DNA from: Actinomyces succiniciruminis
GTDB taxonomy: Bacteria; Actinomycetota; Actinomycetes; Actinomycetales; Actinomycetaceae
NCBI RefSeq assembly: GCF_900002405.1
Contig: NZ_LK995540.1
Span: forward strand, 34,400 to 98,399
Direction: 5' to 3'
DNA length: 64,000 nucleotides
Part shown: positions 50,752-59,937 of the stretch, piece by piece
How the letters are laid out: each line of letters opens with the position of its first letter
Position numbering within the stretch: the stretch's first letter is position 1
The notes under the pieces: model-generated
Seen by the model: only the letters and a program-made list of their open reading frames with translations
The model's database searches: none
Told to the model about the DNA's origin: nothing
Made by a program: the position numbers and the translations under genes

Positions 50752-52299
50752 TCATTGGATGCTTCCGAAGGTACCGCGCGGCAGGCGCCAGATGCCGTGG
50801 CGTTCCAGTTCGGTGCGCAACTGGGGGTGGGCGACGACCTCGTCCCAGTACAGGCTGACGGTGCGCAGCCGGTCGTCGATCAGCTCCAGGTACTGGTCGG
50901 AGGGGTCGTAGCAGGCCATCACCAGCCGGGTGGAGTCCACCCACCGGAAGCCGGCGGAGTGGTCGGGATGCCAGCGTCTAGGCAGCCCCCGATACACCCA
51001 GTTGAACTGGTGCGCCTGAATCTGGTGGGCGGTCAGCTTGATGGCATCGGGATGGTCGGCGTCGCGCCGATGTTGCGGCCCGTCATGGAGGAGGATGACG
51101 TCGCCTCCGGGCTCATCGATGTGCTTCCAGAGCAGGTAGCCGGCCTGCTCCGCCAGCGGCTCGGTCTGATCGCGCAGCGGCAGGTGCACCGAGGCGCGGA
51201 TCTCCGCGAGAGCCCGCCGCACGCCGTTGGCGGTCGGCTGCACGTTGCCGGCCCGACCGCTGGTGCGTAGCCGCAGGGCGTCGTCGACCGCCGCGGAGGG
51301 GCCGTAGGCCGTCAGCGCCCACTCGATGAGCGGGTCGGGCACGGGCTGGGGGTGGGCGACGACGGCGTCGTGCACCGCCATCACCTCCCGGCCGCCCAGG
51401 CGGCCGTCGTTGGTGTTGAGCGCGAAGCAGCAGTAGAAGGCGTCCCGCAGGGTGATGAACTCGTAGCCGAGGCGGGCCTGCATATCCATCCGGTCCAGCA
51501 TGCCGGCGATCAGGGACTGCATGACGAACCCGGCCACATAGGCGTCGGCGCCCGGGGTGGCGGTGGCGGAGAGCACCACGCCGTCGTCGGGCGGGCACAG
51601 CACCAGGGCCGGGCGCCGGTCGAGGTAGACGGGCGGGCGGACGGGAGGCGCCGCGGCGGGCGGGTCGGCCGTCCAACCGACGCCGACCAGGGCGGGATCG
51701 TTGGTGATGAACACGTGCCGGACTGCGCCGCGGCGCGGATCCAGGTGGGCGAGCAGCTCGCAGGACAGTAGTCGGCCCGCCTCGCCGTCGGGGCCGTGGA
51801 TGGGCATATCCGCCAGGTTCATGGCGGAAACACCAGCGTGGGTGGCCAGGTCCCGGTCCCAGGCGTTGATCTGGCGGGGGAGTAGCGGCGCATTGGCGGG
51901 CAGATCGGGGCGAGTGAAGAGCTCTCCCAGATGCGCCCAGGCGCCGAGCACGGCGGCGCGGCGGCCGCGGATGCGCAGTCCCAGCATGGAGGGCTCCAGT
52001 TCGACGGCGACCTCGGGCACCGAGACCTCGCCGACGCCGACCTCGATCGGGCGCTGCAACTCGGCGCGCAGCGCGCCGCACAGGCGGGCGGCGGCATCCA
52101 GGCGGGCGGGCGGCTCGTCCACCAGGCCGTAGTCGAAGTAGGCGGCCAGCAGCAGCTGCTCAGGGTCGGGATCGGCGAGTACCAGCCAGTCGTGGCCGGC
52201 GGCGCTGGTCCAGGAGCCGACGTCGCCGAGGTCCGGGGGCGGGGTGGAGGGCGCGGTGGAAGCGCTCGCGGGGCTGATGCCGTATCCGCCGTCGCTCAT
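50752..52299 (-). CDS. Protein of unknown function, tandem paralogue 2
   Basis: Predicted 515-aa paralogue of the preceding gene: GHDWLVLAD, DEPPARLDAAARLCGALRAE, LDPRRGAVRHVF, VGVGWTADPP, YLDRRPALVLC, the Cys-Cys pair in AFYCCFAL, and the end LYWDEVVAHPQLRTELERHGIWR. The ATG at 52299 has GGAAGGA upstream; a much longer open frame on this strand is only the shadow of purD. An acidic Ser/Pro N-terminal ~35 residues is specific to this copy. The pair probably arose by duplication and may form a heterodimer; this is inference. Confidence 0.6.
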   Translation of the reverse strand: MSDGGYGISPASASTAPSTPPPDLGDVGSWTSAAGHDWLVLADPDPEQLLLAAYFDYGLVDEPPARLDAAARLCGALRAELQRPIEVGVGEVSVPEVAVELEPSMLGLRIRGRRAAVLGAWAHLGELFTRPDLPANAPLLPRQINAWDRDLATHAGVSAMNLADMPIHGPDGEAGRLLSCELLAHLDPRRGAVRHVFITNDPALVGVGWTADPPAAAPPVRPPVYLDRRPALVLCPPDDGVVLSATATPGADAYVAGFVMQSLIAGMLDRMDMQARLGYEFITLRDAFYCCFALNTNDGRLGGREVMAVHDAVVAHPQPVPDPLIEWALTAYGPSAAVDDALRLRTSGRAGNVQPTANGVRRALAEIRASVHLPLRDQTEPLAEQAGYLLWKHIDEPGGDVILLHDGPQHRRDADHPDAIKLTAHQIQAHQFNWVYRGLPRRWHPDHSAGFRWVDSTRLVMACYDPSDQYLELIDDRLRTVSLYWDEVVAHPQLRTELERHGIWRLPRGTFGSIQ

Positions 52300-52464
52300 G
52301 GGGGTCCTTCCTGCGCCGCGGCCGGGAACCGCGCACACCCGCAGGCTACCGGGGTGAGCCGGCGCCGCCATGGGTAGCGGTGCCCACGGGCGACTCGCCC
52401 GCCCCGGCGGGGAACGGCGAGGCTCCCCCGGGACGGATCGCCGCGAGCCCGCTAGGCTGGGGGC

Positions 52465-53718
52465 GTGAAGATCTTGCTGCTGGGGTCCGGCGCGCGCGAG
52501 CACGCCCTGGCCCGCGCCCTCGCTTCCGACCCCGCCACCACCGAACTCGTCGTCGCCCCCGGCAACCCCGGCACGGCCGACATCGCCACCAACATCAAGA
52601 TCGACCCCACCGCCCCGGAGGAGGTGGTGGACCTGGCCACCCAGATGGTCGCCGATCTGGTCGTCGTCGGCCCGGAGGCGCCACTGGTCGCCGGGGTCGC
52701 CGACGCCGTCCGCGAGGCCGGCATCCCCGTCTTCGGCCCCGGCGCCGAGGCCGCCCAGCTGGAGGGATCGAAGTCCTTCGCCAAGCGGGTCATGGCGTCG
52801 GCCGGCGTGCCCACCGCCGACTCCGTCACCTGCACCACCGAGGCCGAACTGGACACCGCCCTGCGCAACTACGATGCGCCCTACGTCGTCAAGGATGACG
52901 GCCTTGCCGCCGGCAAGGGCGTGGTGGTCACCTCCGACCTCGAGGCCGCCCTCGCCCACGGGCGCGCCTGCCTGGCCAAGGAGGGCGGGGCCGTCGTCGT
53001 CGAGGATTATCTCAACGGTCCGGAGGTCTCCCTGTTCTGCGTCTGTGACGGCGCCACCGTCCGCCCACTCGCCCCCGCCCAGGACTTCAAGCGGCTGGGC
53101 GACGGCGACGTCGGCCCCAACACCGGCGGCATGGGCGCCTACACGCCGCTGACCTGGGCCCCCGATGACCTGACCGAGCAGGTGGTGCGCGAGGTCGCCC
53201 AGCCGGTGATGGACGAAATGGCCCGCCGCGGCACCGCCTTCATCGGCCTGCTCTACTGCGGCCTGGCCCTGACCGATAGGGGCCTGCGCGTGGTCGAGTT
53301 CAATGTGCGCTTCGGCGACCCCGAGACCCAGGCCGTCCTGGCCCGCCTCGACTCCTCCCTGGCCGAGCTGCTGCTGGCCGCCGCCACCGGCCGCCTGGCC
53401 GAGGTTCCCGCCCCGCGCTGGTCGGAGCAGGCCGCCGTCGACGTCGTCCTGGCCGCCCCCGGCTACCCCGGCACCGTCACCACCGGCGGCCTGATCACCG
53501 GCATCCCCGACGCCGAGGCCCTCGACGGCGTCCACGTCCTGCACGCCGGCACCGCCCGCGACGACGACGGCAACCTGATCGCCTCCGGCGGGCGGGTGCT
53601 GTCCGTGGTCGCCCTGGGGGAGACGGTCGCCGACGCCCGCGCCCGCGCCTACGAGGCCATCGGCAAGATCCACCTCGACGGCGCCCAGTACCGCACCGAC
53701 ATCGCCGCCGGCCGCTGA
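52465..53718 (+). CDS. purD: Phosphoribosylamine-glycine ligase
   Basis: 417-aa ATP-grasp enzyme for the second step of purine synthesis, joining phosphoribosylamine and glycine. Landmarks are LLLGSGAREHALA at the start, VGPEAPLVAGVADA, KDDGLAAGKGVV (ATP-grasp loop), GDGDVGPNTGGMGAYTP, and VVEFNVRFGDPETQ with metal-binding residues. The start is GTG with TAGGCT 6 nt upstream and no ribosome-binding site. Confidence 0.97.
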   Translation: MKILLLGSGAREHALARALASDPATTELVVAPGNPGTADIATNIKIDPTAPEEVVDLATQMVADLVVVGPEAPLVAGVADAVREAGIPVFGPGAEAAQLEGSKSFAKRVMASAGVPTADSVTCTTEAELDTALRNYDAPYVVKDDGLAAGKGVVVTSDLEAALAHGRACLAKEGGAVVVEDYLNGPEVSLFCVCDGATVRPLAPAQDFKRLGDGDVGPNTGGMGAYTPLTWAPDDLTEQVVREVAQPVMDEMARRGTAFIGLLYCGLALTDRGLRVVEFNVRFGDPETQAVLARLDSSLAELLLAAATGRLAEVPAPRWSEQAAVDVVLAAPGYPGTVTTGGLITGIPDAEALDGVHVLHAGTARDDDGNLIASGGRVLSVVALGETVADARARAYEAIGKIHLDGAQYRTDIAAGR

Positions 53719-54295
53719 GCCGATCGGTTCTTCCGCCTGCACGTCCAGTCGCTGCGGCGGTCAGCGGCGCGTCTGCGCGTCGGACCTGCGCGGGGGGAGC
53801 GTGTGTGCACTCCGCGGCATCATGTGCGCAGTGGCGGTGTCGCGTGTGCAGCGGGGCCGGATGACGCACCCGAGGGAGGGGCACCCGCGGCGTGCGGGTG
53901 TCATGGATTGCACCACTTTACCCGTTTGTCTGATGCCCGTGACTGACTATGGTCGCGGAATTGCGCGGTTCTTGTGAAGCCTGGGCGGCGCTGACCGGCG
54001 AAAGTGGTGCATTCTGTGCCAGGTGCGGCGCAGCCAGGACCGTCACCCGCCGACGTTGCGCGGCAGGAGGGGCGGGTCTCGTAGCGTGTCGTCCAGATCC
54101 GCCGAACGCATGAGTTCCCCTTACGCACACGAGTCTTGGAGCTTTGCCGGTGTTTAGCGCGTTTATTACTCCGAATCTCGTGTGTCTGGCGACAATGCAC
54201 GCGTATGTACCTAGTGCGCGTGCGTGACACGGTCACAGGTGATGGCTTGCGCTCCGCGCCTCGCCCGTCACCGCCCGCGGTGGCAGGATGGGGGC
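53719..54295. other. 577-bp intergenic stretch between purD and purC
   Basis: No convincing gene on either strand. TGCACCACTTT (53909-53919) is exactly inverted at 54001-54011, enclosing 81 bp. GTGAC-ACG-GTCAC at 54224-54236 is a short palindrome that may be an operator for purC. CAGGAT 6 nt before the purC ATG is a probable -10 box. Base composition between 53900 and 54240 is lower in G+C than the surroundings. Confidence 0.55.
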
Positions 54296-55249
54296 ATGAG
54301 CGAGCTCAGCACCCCTGACGCCCCCTCCACGTCCGCTGCGGGCGGGCCCCCGCCGGCCCCCGACCTGCCCGGCTGGAAGCACGTCTCCTCCGGCAAGGTG
54401 CGCGACGTCTACGCCCCCGCCGAGGTTGGCCCCTGGGCCGGGCAGGACGTGCTGTTGCTGGTCGCCTCCGACCGCATCAGCGCCTATGACCACATCCTGT
54501 CCACTCCGGTTCCGGACAAGGGCAAGGTACTCACCGCCCTGTCCGTGTGGTGGTTCGAGCAGCTCGCCGACATCGTCCCCGGCCACGTGGTCAGCCTGGA
54601 CGTGCCGGCCGCGGTCGCCGGTCGCGCCATGATTTGCCGGCGCCTGAAGATGTACCCGGTCGAATGCGTCGCCCGCGGCTACCTCACCGGCTCCGGCTTG
54701 GTCGAGTACCGCGAGTCCGGCACCGTATGCGGCCTGCCCCTGCCCGCGGGCCTGACCGAGGCGTCGCGCCTGCCAGAGCCGATCTTCACTCCCGCCGCCA
54801 AGGCCGAACTCGGCGAGCACGACGAGAACGTCTCCTTCGAGCGGGTGGTGGAGATGGTCGGCCGCGAGGCGGCCGAGGCGCTGCGCGAGACCACCCTCGC
54901 CCTGTACTCCCGCGCCGCTGATATCGCCCGTGACCGCGGCATCATCCTGGCCGACACCAAGTTCGAATTCGGCCAGGACCCCGCCACCGGCGCCCTGATC
55001 CTGGGCGACGAGGTTCTCACGCCCGACTCCTCCCGCTTCTGGCCCGCCGATGCCTGGACGCCCGGCCGCCCCACCCCCTCCTTCGACAAGCAGTACGTGC
55101 GTGACTGGCTCACCTCGCCCGCATCCGGCTGGGACCGCGGCTCCAATGTCGCCCCGCCCGCCCTGCCCGACGACGTCGTGCAGCGCACGCGGCAGCGGTA
55201 CCTGGAGGCCTACGAGCGCCTTACCGGCAGCCCCCTGGAGCTGGCATGA
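54296..55249 (+). CDS. purC: SAICAR synthetase
   Basis: 317-aa phosphoribosylaminoimidazole-succinocarboxamide synthase, which couples CAIR and aspartate. Landmarks are [10 protein letters not shown] with the ATP-binding loop, [37 protein letters not shown] and [11 protein letters not shown], then [12 protein letters not shown] ~30-residue disordered lead is normal in actinobacteria. The start 54296 has a CAGGAT box 6 nt upstream. The next gene overlaps the stop by ATGA. Confidence 0.96.
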   Translation: MSELSTPDAPSTSAAGGPPPAPDLPGWKHVSSGKVRDVYAPAEVGPWAGQDVLLLVASDRISAYDHILSTPVPDKGKVLTALSVWWFEQLADIVPGHVVSLDVPAAVAGRAMICRRLKMYPVECVARGYLTGSGLVEYRESGTVCGLPLPAGLTEASRLPEPIFTPAAKAELGEHDENVSFERVVEMVGREAAEALRETTLALYSRAADIARDRGIILADTKFEFGQDPATGALILGDEVLTPDSSRFWPADAWTPGRPTPSFDKQYVRDWLTSPASGWDRGSNVAPPALPDDVVQRTRQRYLEAYERLTGSPLELA

Positions 55250-55851
55250 GTGCTCCCCAGGCGACGCCGGACCCCACGGCCGTGCGCACGACCCGCAGCT
55301 TCCAGCCGGGGCCCGGCTTCGTGATTGCGCTGGTTGCCGTCGGCGCGGTGCTGCTGCTGGCGCTCGTGGCCGCCGCCGCCAGCGCCTTCGGTGCACCCGG
55401 TCTGTCCGCCATCCTCGGTGGCGTGGCGCTGGTGATCGTCGGGGTGGGGCTGCTGTTGCTGCTGCGCGTACCGGCGCGAAGCGTCGTCGTCAACGCGCCC
55501 CGGCTGCGGCTGGAGCGCAACCGGGCGCGGATGGCGCGGCGGCGGCGCGGGACGCAGCAAGCCGCCGCGACGGGGTACCCGGAAGAACCGGCCCCGCTGA
55601 CGGTGCCCGGCACCGACCTGATCATTCCCGACTCCGGTGGGCGACGGGAGCTGACCACGCTCGACGTCGTGAGCGGGCCGCTGACCACCGCGCTCGCCAC
55701 CACCGCCGCGGGGCGGAAGGCCGATGAGCTGCTGGCCGGAACCACCATCGGCGAGACGCTGATCCGGGTCCTGCAGTTGCTCGCCGGAACGCTCGGCTTC
55801 CTGCTGCTCGCCCTCGGACTCGCCTCGATCCTCGGGCAGGTGATCGTGTGA
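55246..55851 (+). CDS. Unknown membrane protein coupled to purC
   Basis: Predicted 201-aa protein with two helices near the N terminus ([39 protein letters not shown]), a basic loop ([17 protein letters not shown]), a soluble stretch, and a third helix near the C terminus ([18 protein letters not shown]). Translationally coupled to purC (ATGA) and to the next gene (GTGA). Not recognised; the position does not by itself imply a purine role. Confidence 0.6.
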   Translation: MSAPQATPDPTAVRTTRSFQPGPGFVIALVAVGAVLLLALVAAAASAFGAPGLSAILGGVALVIVGVGLLLLLRVPARSVVVNAPRLRLERNRARMARRRRGTQQAAATGYPEEPAPLTVPGTDLIIPDSGGRRELTTLDVVSGPLTTALATTAAGRKADELLAGTTIGETLIRVLQLLAGTLGFLLLALGLASILGQVIV

Positions 55852-56717
55852 CGCCGCCACGCGACCGCCGCCGGGAGGATGAGCGCGGTCCCGTCGACTG
55901 GGGCACGGGGGAGCGCGCCAGGGCCTACGCCGCCCAGGGCGGCGGCACCCGGGCCCGCGCCTATGCGGCGGCGGACACGGATACCGAGCCCGACGTTGAC
56001 TGGGGTGCTCCCGCCTCTCCCGGAGGCGCACAGCGTCGCCGCAGCGACGCCGGCACCGACTGGGGCGTCGGGCGCGGGCCCGCTTCCGCCGCCGCGCCCG
56101 GTCGCAGCCCCTGGCCGCAGGCGGTGCGCCGCCAGCGCCTGGCCGGCATCGTGTTCGCCATGGTCGGGTTGGCGCTGGCCACCTGGTCGGCCATGCACCT
56201 CGCCGCCAATGCGGAGGCCGGCCACCCGTGGCTGCCGCCCTGGCTGGTGATCGTGCTCGGCGGGGCCGGGCTGGTCTCCGCCGCCGGCTACCTGGCCTGG
56301 GCCGGCGGCACCGCCGTGCGCCACGAGGCCGACCGGTGGGAACCCACCGTCGTCGATGCGGCGGCGGGCCTGACCACGGGCGTCGTCGACGCCGCCGACC
56401 CTCACCACCTGCTGGCCGGCGCGGGCCTCGGCGGGCCCGCACTGCCACCGGGGCAGCGCAATGTCGGTGTCGGCGGCTCCGGGGTGAGGGTGGACTCCGG
56501 CCCCAAACCGGTTATGGGCACCTCCACCATGGACCAGTCCGTGCACGCCCCGGCGGGCGTGGCCGGCGCGGTCGGCGGCTTCATGCTCGCCGCCGCGGTG
56601 GTGTGCGCGATCCTCGCGCTGGTGCTGGGCAGCGAATGGCTGTTGGGCACGCTGGCTCTTGCTATCGGTGGCATCCTCGCCGTCCGCCTGGCTGGAGACT
56701 GGCTCGGCGCGATCTGA
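55848..56717 (+). CDS. Unknown membrane protein with disordered N terminus
   Basis: Predicted 289-aa protein. The first ~90 residues are Arg/Gly/Asp rich and contain a repeated DWG motif (VDWGTGER, VDWGAPAS, TDWGVGRG). Four helices follow in two pairs (~105-125, 130-155, 235-255, 258-280). The start is GTG overlapping the upstream stop. It may form a complex with the preceding protein. Not recognised. Confidence 0.6.
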   Translation: MTPPRDRRREDERGPVDWGTGERARAYAAQGGGTRARAYAAADTDTEPDVDWGAPASPGGAQRRRSDAGTDWGVGRGPASAAAPGRSPWPQAVRRQRLAGIVFAMVGLALATWSAMHLAANAEAGHPWLPPWLVIVLGGAGLVSAAGYLAWAGGTAVRHEADRWEPTVVDAAAGLTTGVVDAADPHHLLAGAGLGGPALPPGQRNVGVGGSGVRVDSGPKPVMGTSTMDQSVHAPAGVAGAVGGFMLAAAVVCAILALVLGSEWLLGTLALAIGGILAVRLAGDWLGAI

Positions 56718-56725
56718 CCGCGAGA

Positions 56726-56815
56726 TGCGCGAGATCGGCGGCAGTTTCGCGCCGAGGTCGGCGGTAGTTACGCGCCGAGGTCGGTAGAAGTTACGTGCCG
56801 AGGTCGGTCGATATG
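56726..56815 (+). repeat. Family A 23-bp repeat, four tandem units
   Basis: Units start at 56726, 56749, 56772 and 56795. The consensus is GCGCCGAGGTCGGTNGNAGTTAC. The first unit is the most diverged; the last ends GTCGATATGG, as does the inverted copy near 16880. Confidence 0.9.
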
Positions 56816-56896
56816 GCGGCCTAAGCGATTCACACGGACGCGGCCGGGTAGGCTGGGCCTGGACTCGCTCCCGCCCGACCGCATCCAGGAGGACCG

Positions 56897-57184
56897 ATGG
56901 GACGCATCGTCGTCGAGGTCATGCCCAAGCCCGAGATCCTTGACCCGCAGGGCAAGGCCGTCATGGGCAACCTACCCCGCCTAGGATTCGACCAGTTCAC
57001 CGGCGTGCGCCAGGGCCGCCGCTTCGAGCTCACGGTTGACGGTCCCGTCACCGACGCCCACCTGGCCGCCGCCGCCGAGGCCGCCGAGAAGCTTCTGTCC
57101 AACCCGATCATCGAGGACGTCGTCTCCGTAACCGCCGACCCGGCCGACGGCGCGGACGCCGCGTCGAACCCTGAGGAGGCCTGA
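56897..57184 (+). CDS. purS: FGAM synthase subunit PurS
   Basis: 95-aa small subunit of the three-part formylglycinamidine ribonucleotide synthase (PurSQL). Landmarks are VVEVMPKPEILDPQGKAV and LGFDQFTGVRQGRRFEL. AGGAGG precedes the ATG. purQ starts right after the stop. purL, the large subunit gene, is not in the window. Confidence 0.95.
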   Translation: MGRIVVEVMPKPEILDPQGKAVMGNLPRLGFDQFTGVRQGRRFELTVDGPVTDAHLAAAAEAAEKLLSNPIIEDVVSVTADPADGADAASNPEEA

Positions 57185-57880
57185 GTGACCCGCATCGGCG
57201 TCATCACCTTCCCCGGCACGCTCGACGACGTCGACGCCGCCCGCGCGGTCCGGCTCGCCGGCGCCGAGCCCGTCTCCCTGTGGCACAAGGACGCCGACAT
57301 CCACGGCGTGGACGCCGTGGTGGTCCCGGGCGGCTTCTCCTACGGCGACTACCTGCGCTGCGGCGCCATCGCCCGCTTCGCCCCCGTCATGGACGAGGTC
57401 ATCGCGGCCGCCGGGCGGGGCATGCCGGTGCTCGGCATCTGCAACGGCTTCCAGATCCTCACCGAGGCCCACCTGCTGCCCGGTGCGCTGATCCGCAACG
57501 ACCACCAGAAGTTCATCTGCCGCGAGCAGCGCCTGCGCGTGGAATCCACCACCACCGCCTGGACCAACCTGTTCGAGGAGGGGGAGGAGATCGTCGTCCC
57601 GCTGAAGAACGGTGAGGGCAACTTCATCGCCTCCCCCGATGAGCTGGACCGCCTCGAGGGCGAGGGGCTCGTCGTCTTCCGCTACCTGGACAACCCCAAC
57701 GGCTCCGCGCGCGACATCGCCGGCGTGCGCAACCAGCGCGGCAACGTCGTCGGACTCATGCCGCACCCCGAGCACGCCGTCGAGCCCGGCTTCGGCCCGG
57801 ACTCTCCGGCCGGCGCCCGGCAGGGCGTAGACGGCCTGCGCCTGTTCCAGTCCGCCATCAGCGCGCTGGTCGGCGCCTGA
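57185..57880 (+). CDS. purQ: FGAM synthase glutaminase subunit PurQ
   Basis: 231-aa class I glutamine amidotransferase subunit supplying ammonia to PurL. The nucleophile is Cys in [10 protein letters not shown], and the His/Glu pair is in [28 protein letters not shown] is the oxyanion region. The start is GTG directly after the purS stop (GAGGAGG upstream). It is followed by the promoter region of an unrelated importer, so purL is separately encoded. Confidence 0.96.
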   Translation: MTRIGVITFPGTLDDVDAARAVRLAGAEPVSLWHKDADIHGVDAVVVPGGFSYGDYLRCGAIARFAPVMDEVIAAAGRGMPVLGICNGFQILTEAHLLPGALIRNDHQKFICREQRLRVESTTTAWTNLFEEGEEIVVPLKNGEGNFIASPDELDRLEGEGLVVFRYLDNPNGSARDIAGVRNQRGNVVGLMPHPEHAVEPGFGPDSPAGARQGVDGLRLFQSAISALVGA

Positions 57881-58187
57881 GTTCTAGTCGCTGGCCGGCG
57901 TCACGCCGGTTGCGCGTCAACTCCGCCGCCCGGCGGTCTACTCCGTGCGCCACCTTCGGGCCTACCCCCGACGGCCGGGTGGCGCGCCAGCAGCGTTTGG
58001 GGCCGTCATGCGGGTGCGCTGCAACTGCAGGCAACAGTAGGGACGATTGTCCCATTGCACTTAGTTAAGTAAGTGAGTTAAGTTGTGGCGGTCGGTAGAG
58101 ACCGTGACCGATCCAGCGGCGACGTACTTCCCCGGCCGCGTCGAGAGGTCCTCGCCAACGATGGCGAATACGGAAAGTAGGCACGCA
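57881..58187 (+). promoter_or_regulatory. Control region of the family-5 importer operon
   Basis: No gene. AGTTAAGT occurs twice (58063-58070 and 58076-58083), 13 bp apart, in a locally A+T-rich patch that stands out from the surroundings. GGGAC-GATT-GTCCC is a palindrome at ~58040. The patch is a plausible repressor or activator site for the downstream operon. Confidence 0.45.
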
Positions 58188-59891
58188 ATGCAGCTGCGCA
58201 ACACCCCCACCACCCGCCGCTCCTTCCTGGCCTCGACGGCGGCGGTCGCCGCCGTCGGCACCCTCGCCGCCTGCGGGGGCGGCTCGGGCTCGAACTCCTC
58301 CGGCGGAGGGGCGGGCGGCTCGGGCGGCACCCTGACCATCTTCAACGGCGCCACCGGCACCGTCACCGCCAACTTCAACCCCCAGAGCCCCACGGCACTA
58401 CAGCCCACCCGCGGCGTGATCTACGAGCCCCTGTTCTTCTACAACCTCGTCACCGGCGAGGAACCCCAGCCGATGCTGGGCACGGAGTACAGCTGGAACG
58501 ACGACGGCACGGTCCTAACGGTCAAGACCCGCGAGGGCGTCACCTGGTCCGACGGCGAACCCTTCACCGCCAACGACGTGGCCTTCACCTTCAACCTCAT
58601 CCAGAAGACGCCGGCACTGAACACCTCCGGACTGGCGGCGACGGCCGAGGCCCCCGATGACACCACCGTCGTGCTCACCTTCCAGCAGACGTCCTTCACC
58701 TCGGAGGCGGACACCCTGGGCAACCAGGCGATCCTCCCCGAGCACCTGTGGAAGGACGTCGCCGAGCCCGACACCTACACCAACGAGCAGCCCGTCGGCA
58801 CAGGCCCCTTCGTGCTGGACAGCGTCTCCTCTCAGTCCTACTCCCTGGTCGCCAACGAGAACTACTGGAACGGCAAGCCGAAGGTCGAAGAGATTCGCTA
58901 CATCTCCCTGGAGAACGCCGACTCGGCCTCCGCCTCGCTGGTCGCCGGCGAGGTCGACTGGATGAGCGCGTTCCTGCCGAGCATCGACGACATCATCGCC
59001 TCCAACCCCGACCTCACCTACGTCAACACCCCGACGCTGACCAGCTGCATCTACGCCTCCTGCAACCCCGACCTCGGCTCCACCGGCCCGCAGACCGATA
59101 AGGCGGTGCGGCAGGCGATCTACTACGCGATGGACCGCAGCCAACTCAACCAGCTGGCCGGCGGCGGGCTCGCCGGCGAGGCCTCCCCGTCCTACCTGGT
59201 TCCCGGGCGCGACGACGACTGGATCGCCGACCAGGACAACCTGGTCGTGCCGCAGAGCCCCGACGTCGACAAGGCCAAGCAGATCCTCGAAGACGCCGGC
59301 TGGACCGAGGGGTCCGACGGGGTCCGCGTCAAGGACGGCGAGCGCCTGGCACTGAACATCCAGACCGTGACCGGCTGGTCGGACTTCATCTCCATCAACG
59401 ACACCCTGGTGCAGCAGCTCGCCGAGGTCGGCATCGAGCTGAGCACCTCCCAGGTGTCCTGGAACGAGTGGAACCAGAAGGAGGTCACGGGCGACTTCCA
59501 GCTCTCCCTGGACTCGCTCAACCTGGGCGCCTCCACCGACCCCTACTTCACCTACAACCGCATGCTGCACTCCGACAACACCGAGCAGGTGGGGGATTCC
59601 GCCACCGGCGGTAACTACAGCCGCTACGTGAACGAGAAGGTTGACGCGGCCATCCGTGCCGCCGGGCAGACCAACGACCCCGAGGAGAAGAAGGCGCAGT
59701 ACGCGATCGTCCAGGAGCAGATCGCCGAGGACCTGCCCTACATCCCGATCTACGTCAACTCCATGCTCACCGAGTTCAACACCTCCCGCTACACGGGCTG
59801 GCCCACCGAGGACGACCTGTACGCGCTGCCCGCCTCCTGGGGCAGCTGGTCTACCGGCATCATCCTGCAGCGGCTGGAGCCCGCGTCCTGA
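58188..59891 (+). CDS. ABC transporter family-5 solute-binding lipoprotein
   Basis: Predicted 567-aa DppA/OppA-type binding protein. It has a Tat-like TTRRSFLAS and a LAAC lipobox followed by a Gly/Ser linker. Family landmarks are YEPLFFYN, VTWSDGEPFTANDVAFTFN, NQAILPEHLWKDV, GTGPFVLDS and AVRQAIYYAMDR. Family 5 proteins carry peptides, nickel or oligosaccharides. The operon also encodes an SGNH hydrolase, which favours a (possibly acylated) oligosaccharide. I chose ATG 58188; ATG 58161 is an alternative. Confidence 0.9.
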   Translation: MQLRNTPTTRRSFLASTAAVAAVGTLAACGGGSGSNSSGGGAGGSGGTLTIFNGATGTVTANFNPQSPTALQPTRGVIYEPLFFYNLVTGEEPQPMLGTEYSWNDDGTVLTVKTREGVTWSDGEPFTANDVAFTFNLIQKTPALNTSGLAATAEAPDDTTVVLTFQQTSFTSEADTLGNQAILPEHLWKDVAEPDTYTNEQPVGTGPFVLDSVSSQSYSLVANENYWNGKPKVEEIRYISLENADSASASLVAGEVDWMSAFLPSIDDIIASNPDLTYVNTPTLTSCIYASCNPDLGSTGPQTDKAVRQAIYYAMDRSQLNQLAGGGLAGEASPSYLVPGRDDDWIADQDNLVVPQSPDVDKAKQILEDAGWTEGSDGVRVKDGERLALNIQTVTGWSDFISINDTLVQQLAEVGIELSTSQVSWNEWNQKEVTGDFQLSLDSLNLGASTDPYFTYNRMLHSDNTEQVGDSATGGNYSRYVNEKVDAAIRAAGQTNDPEEKKAQYAIVQEQIAEDLPYIPIYVNSMLTEFNTSRYTGWPTEDDLYALPASWGSWSTGIILQRLEPAS

Positions 59892-59937
59892 GCCGCGGCG
59901 ACGGCGGACCCGCCACAGGTGAGTCCGCCGTCACCGT

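Noticed and set aside
52300-53742. Extension of the minus-strand unknown paralogue through purD into a 996-codon frame
   Set aside because: Sequence upstream of ATG 52299 is the complement of purD and has no paralogue counterpart; a good ribosome-binding site precedes 52299.
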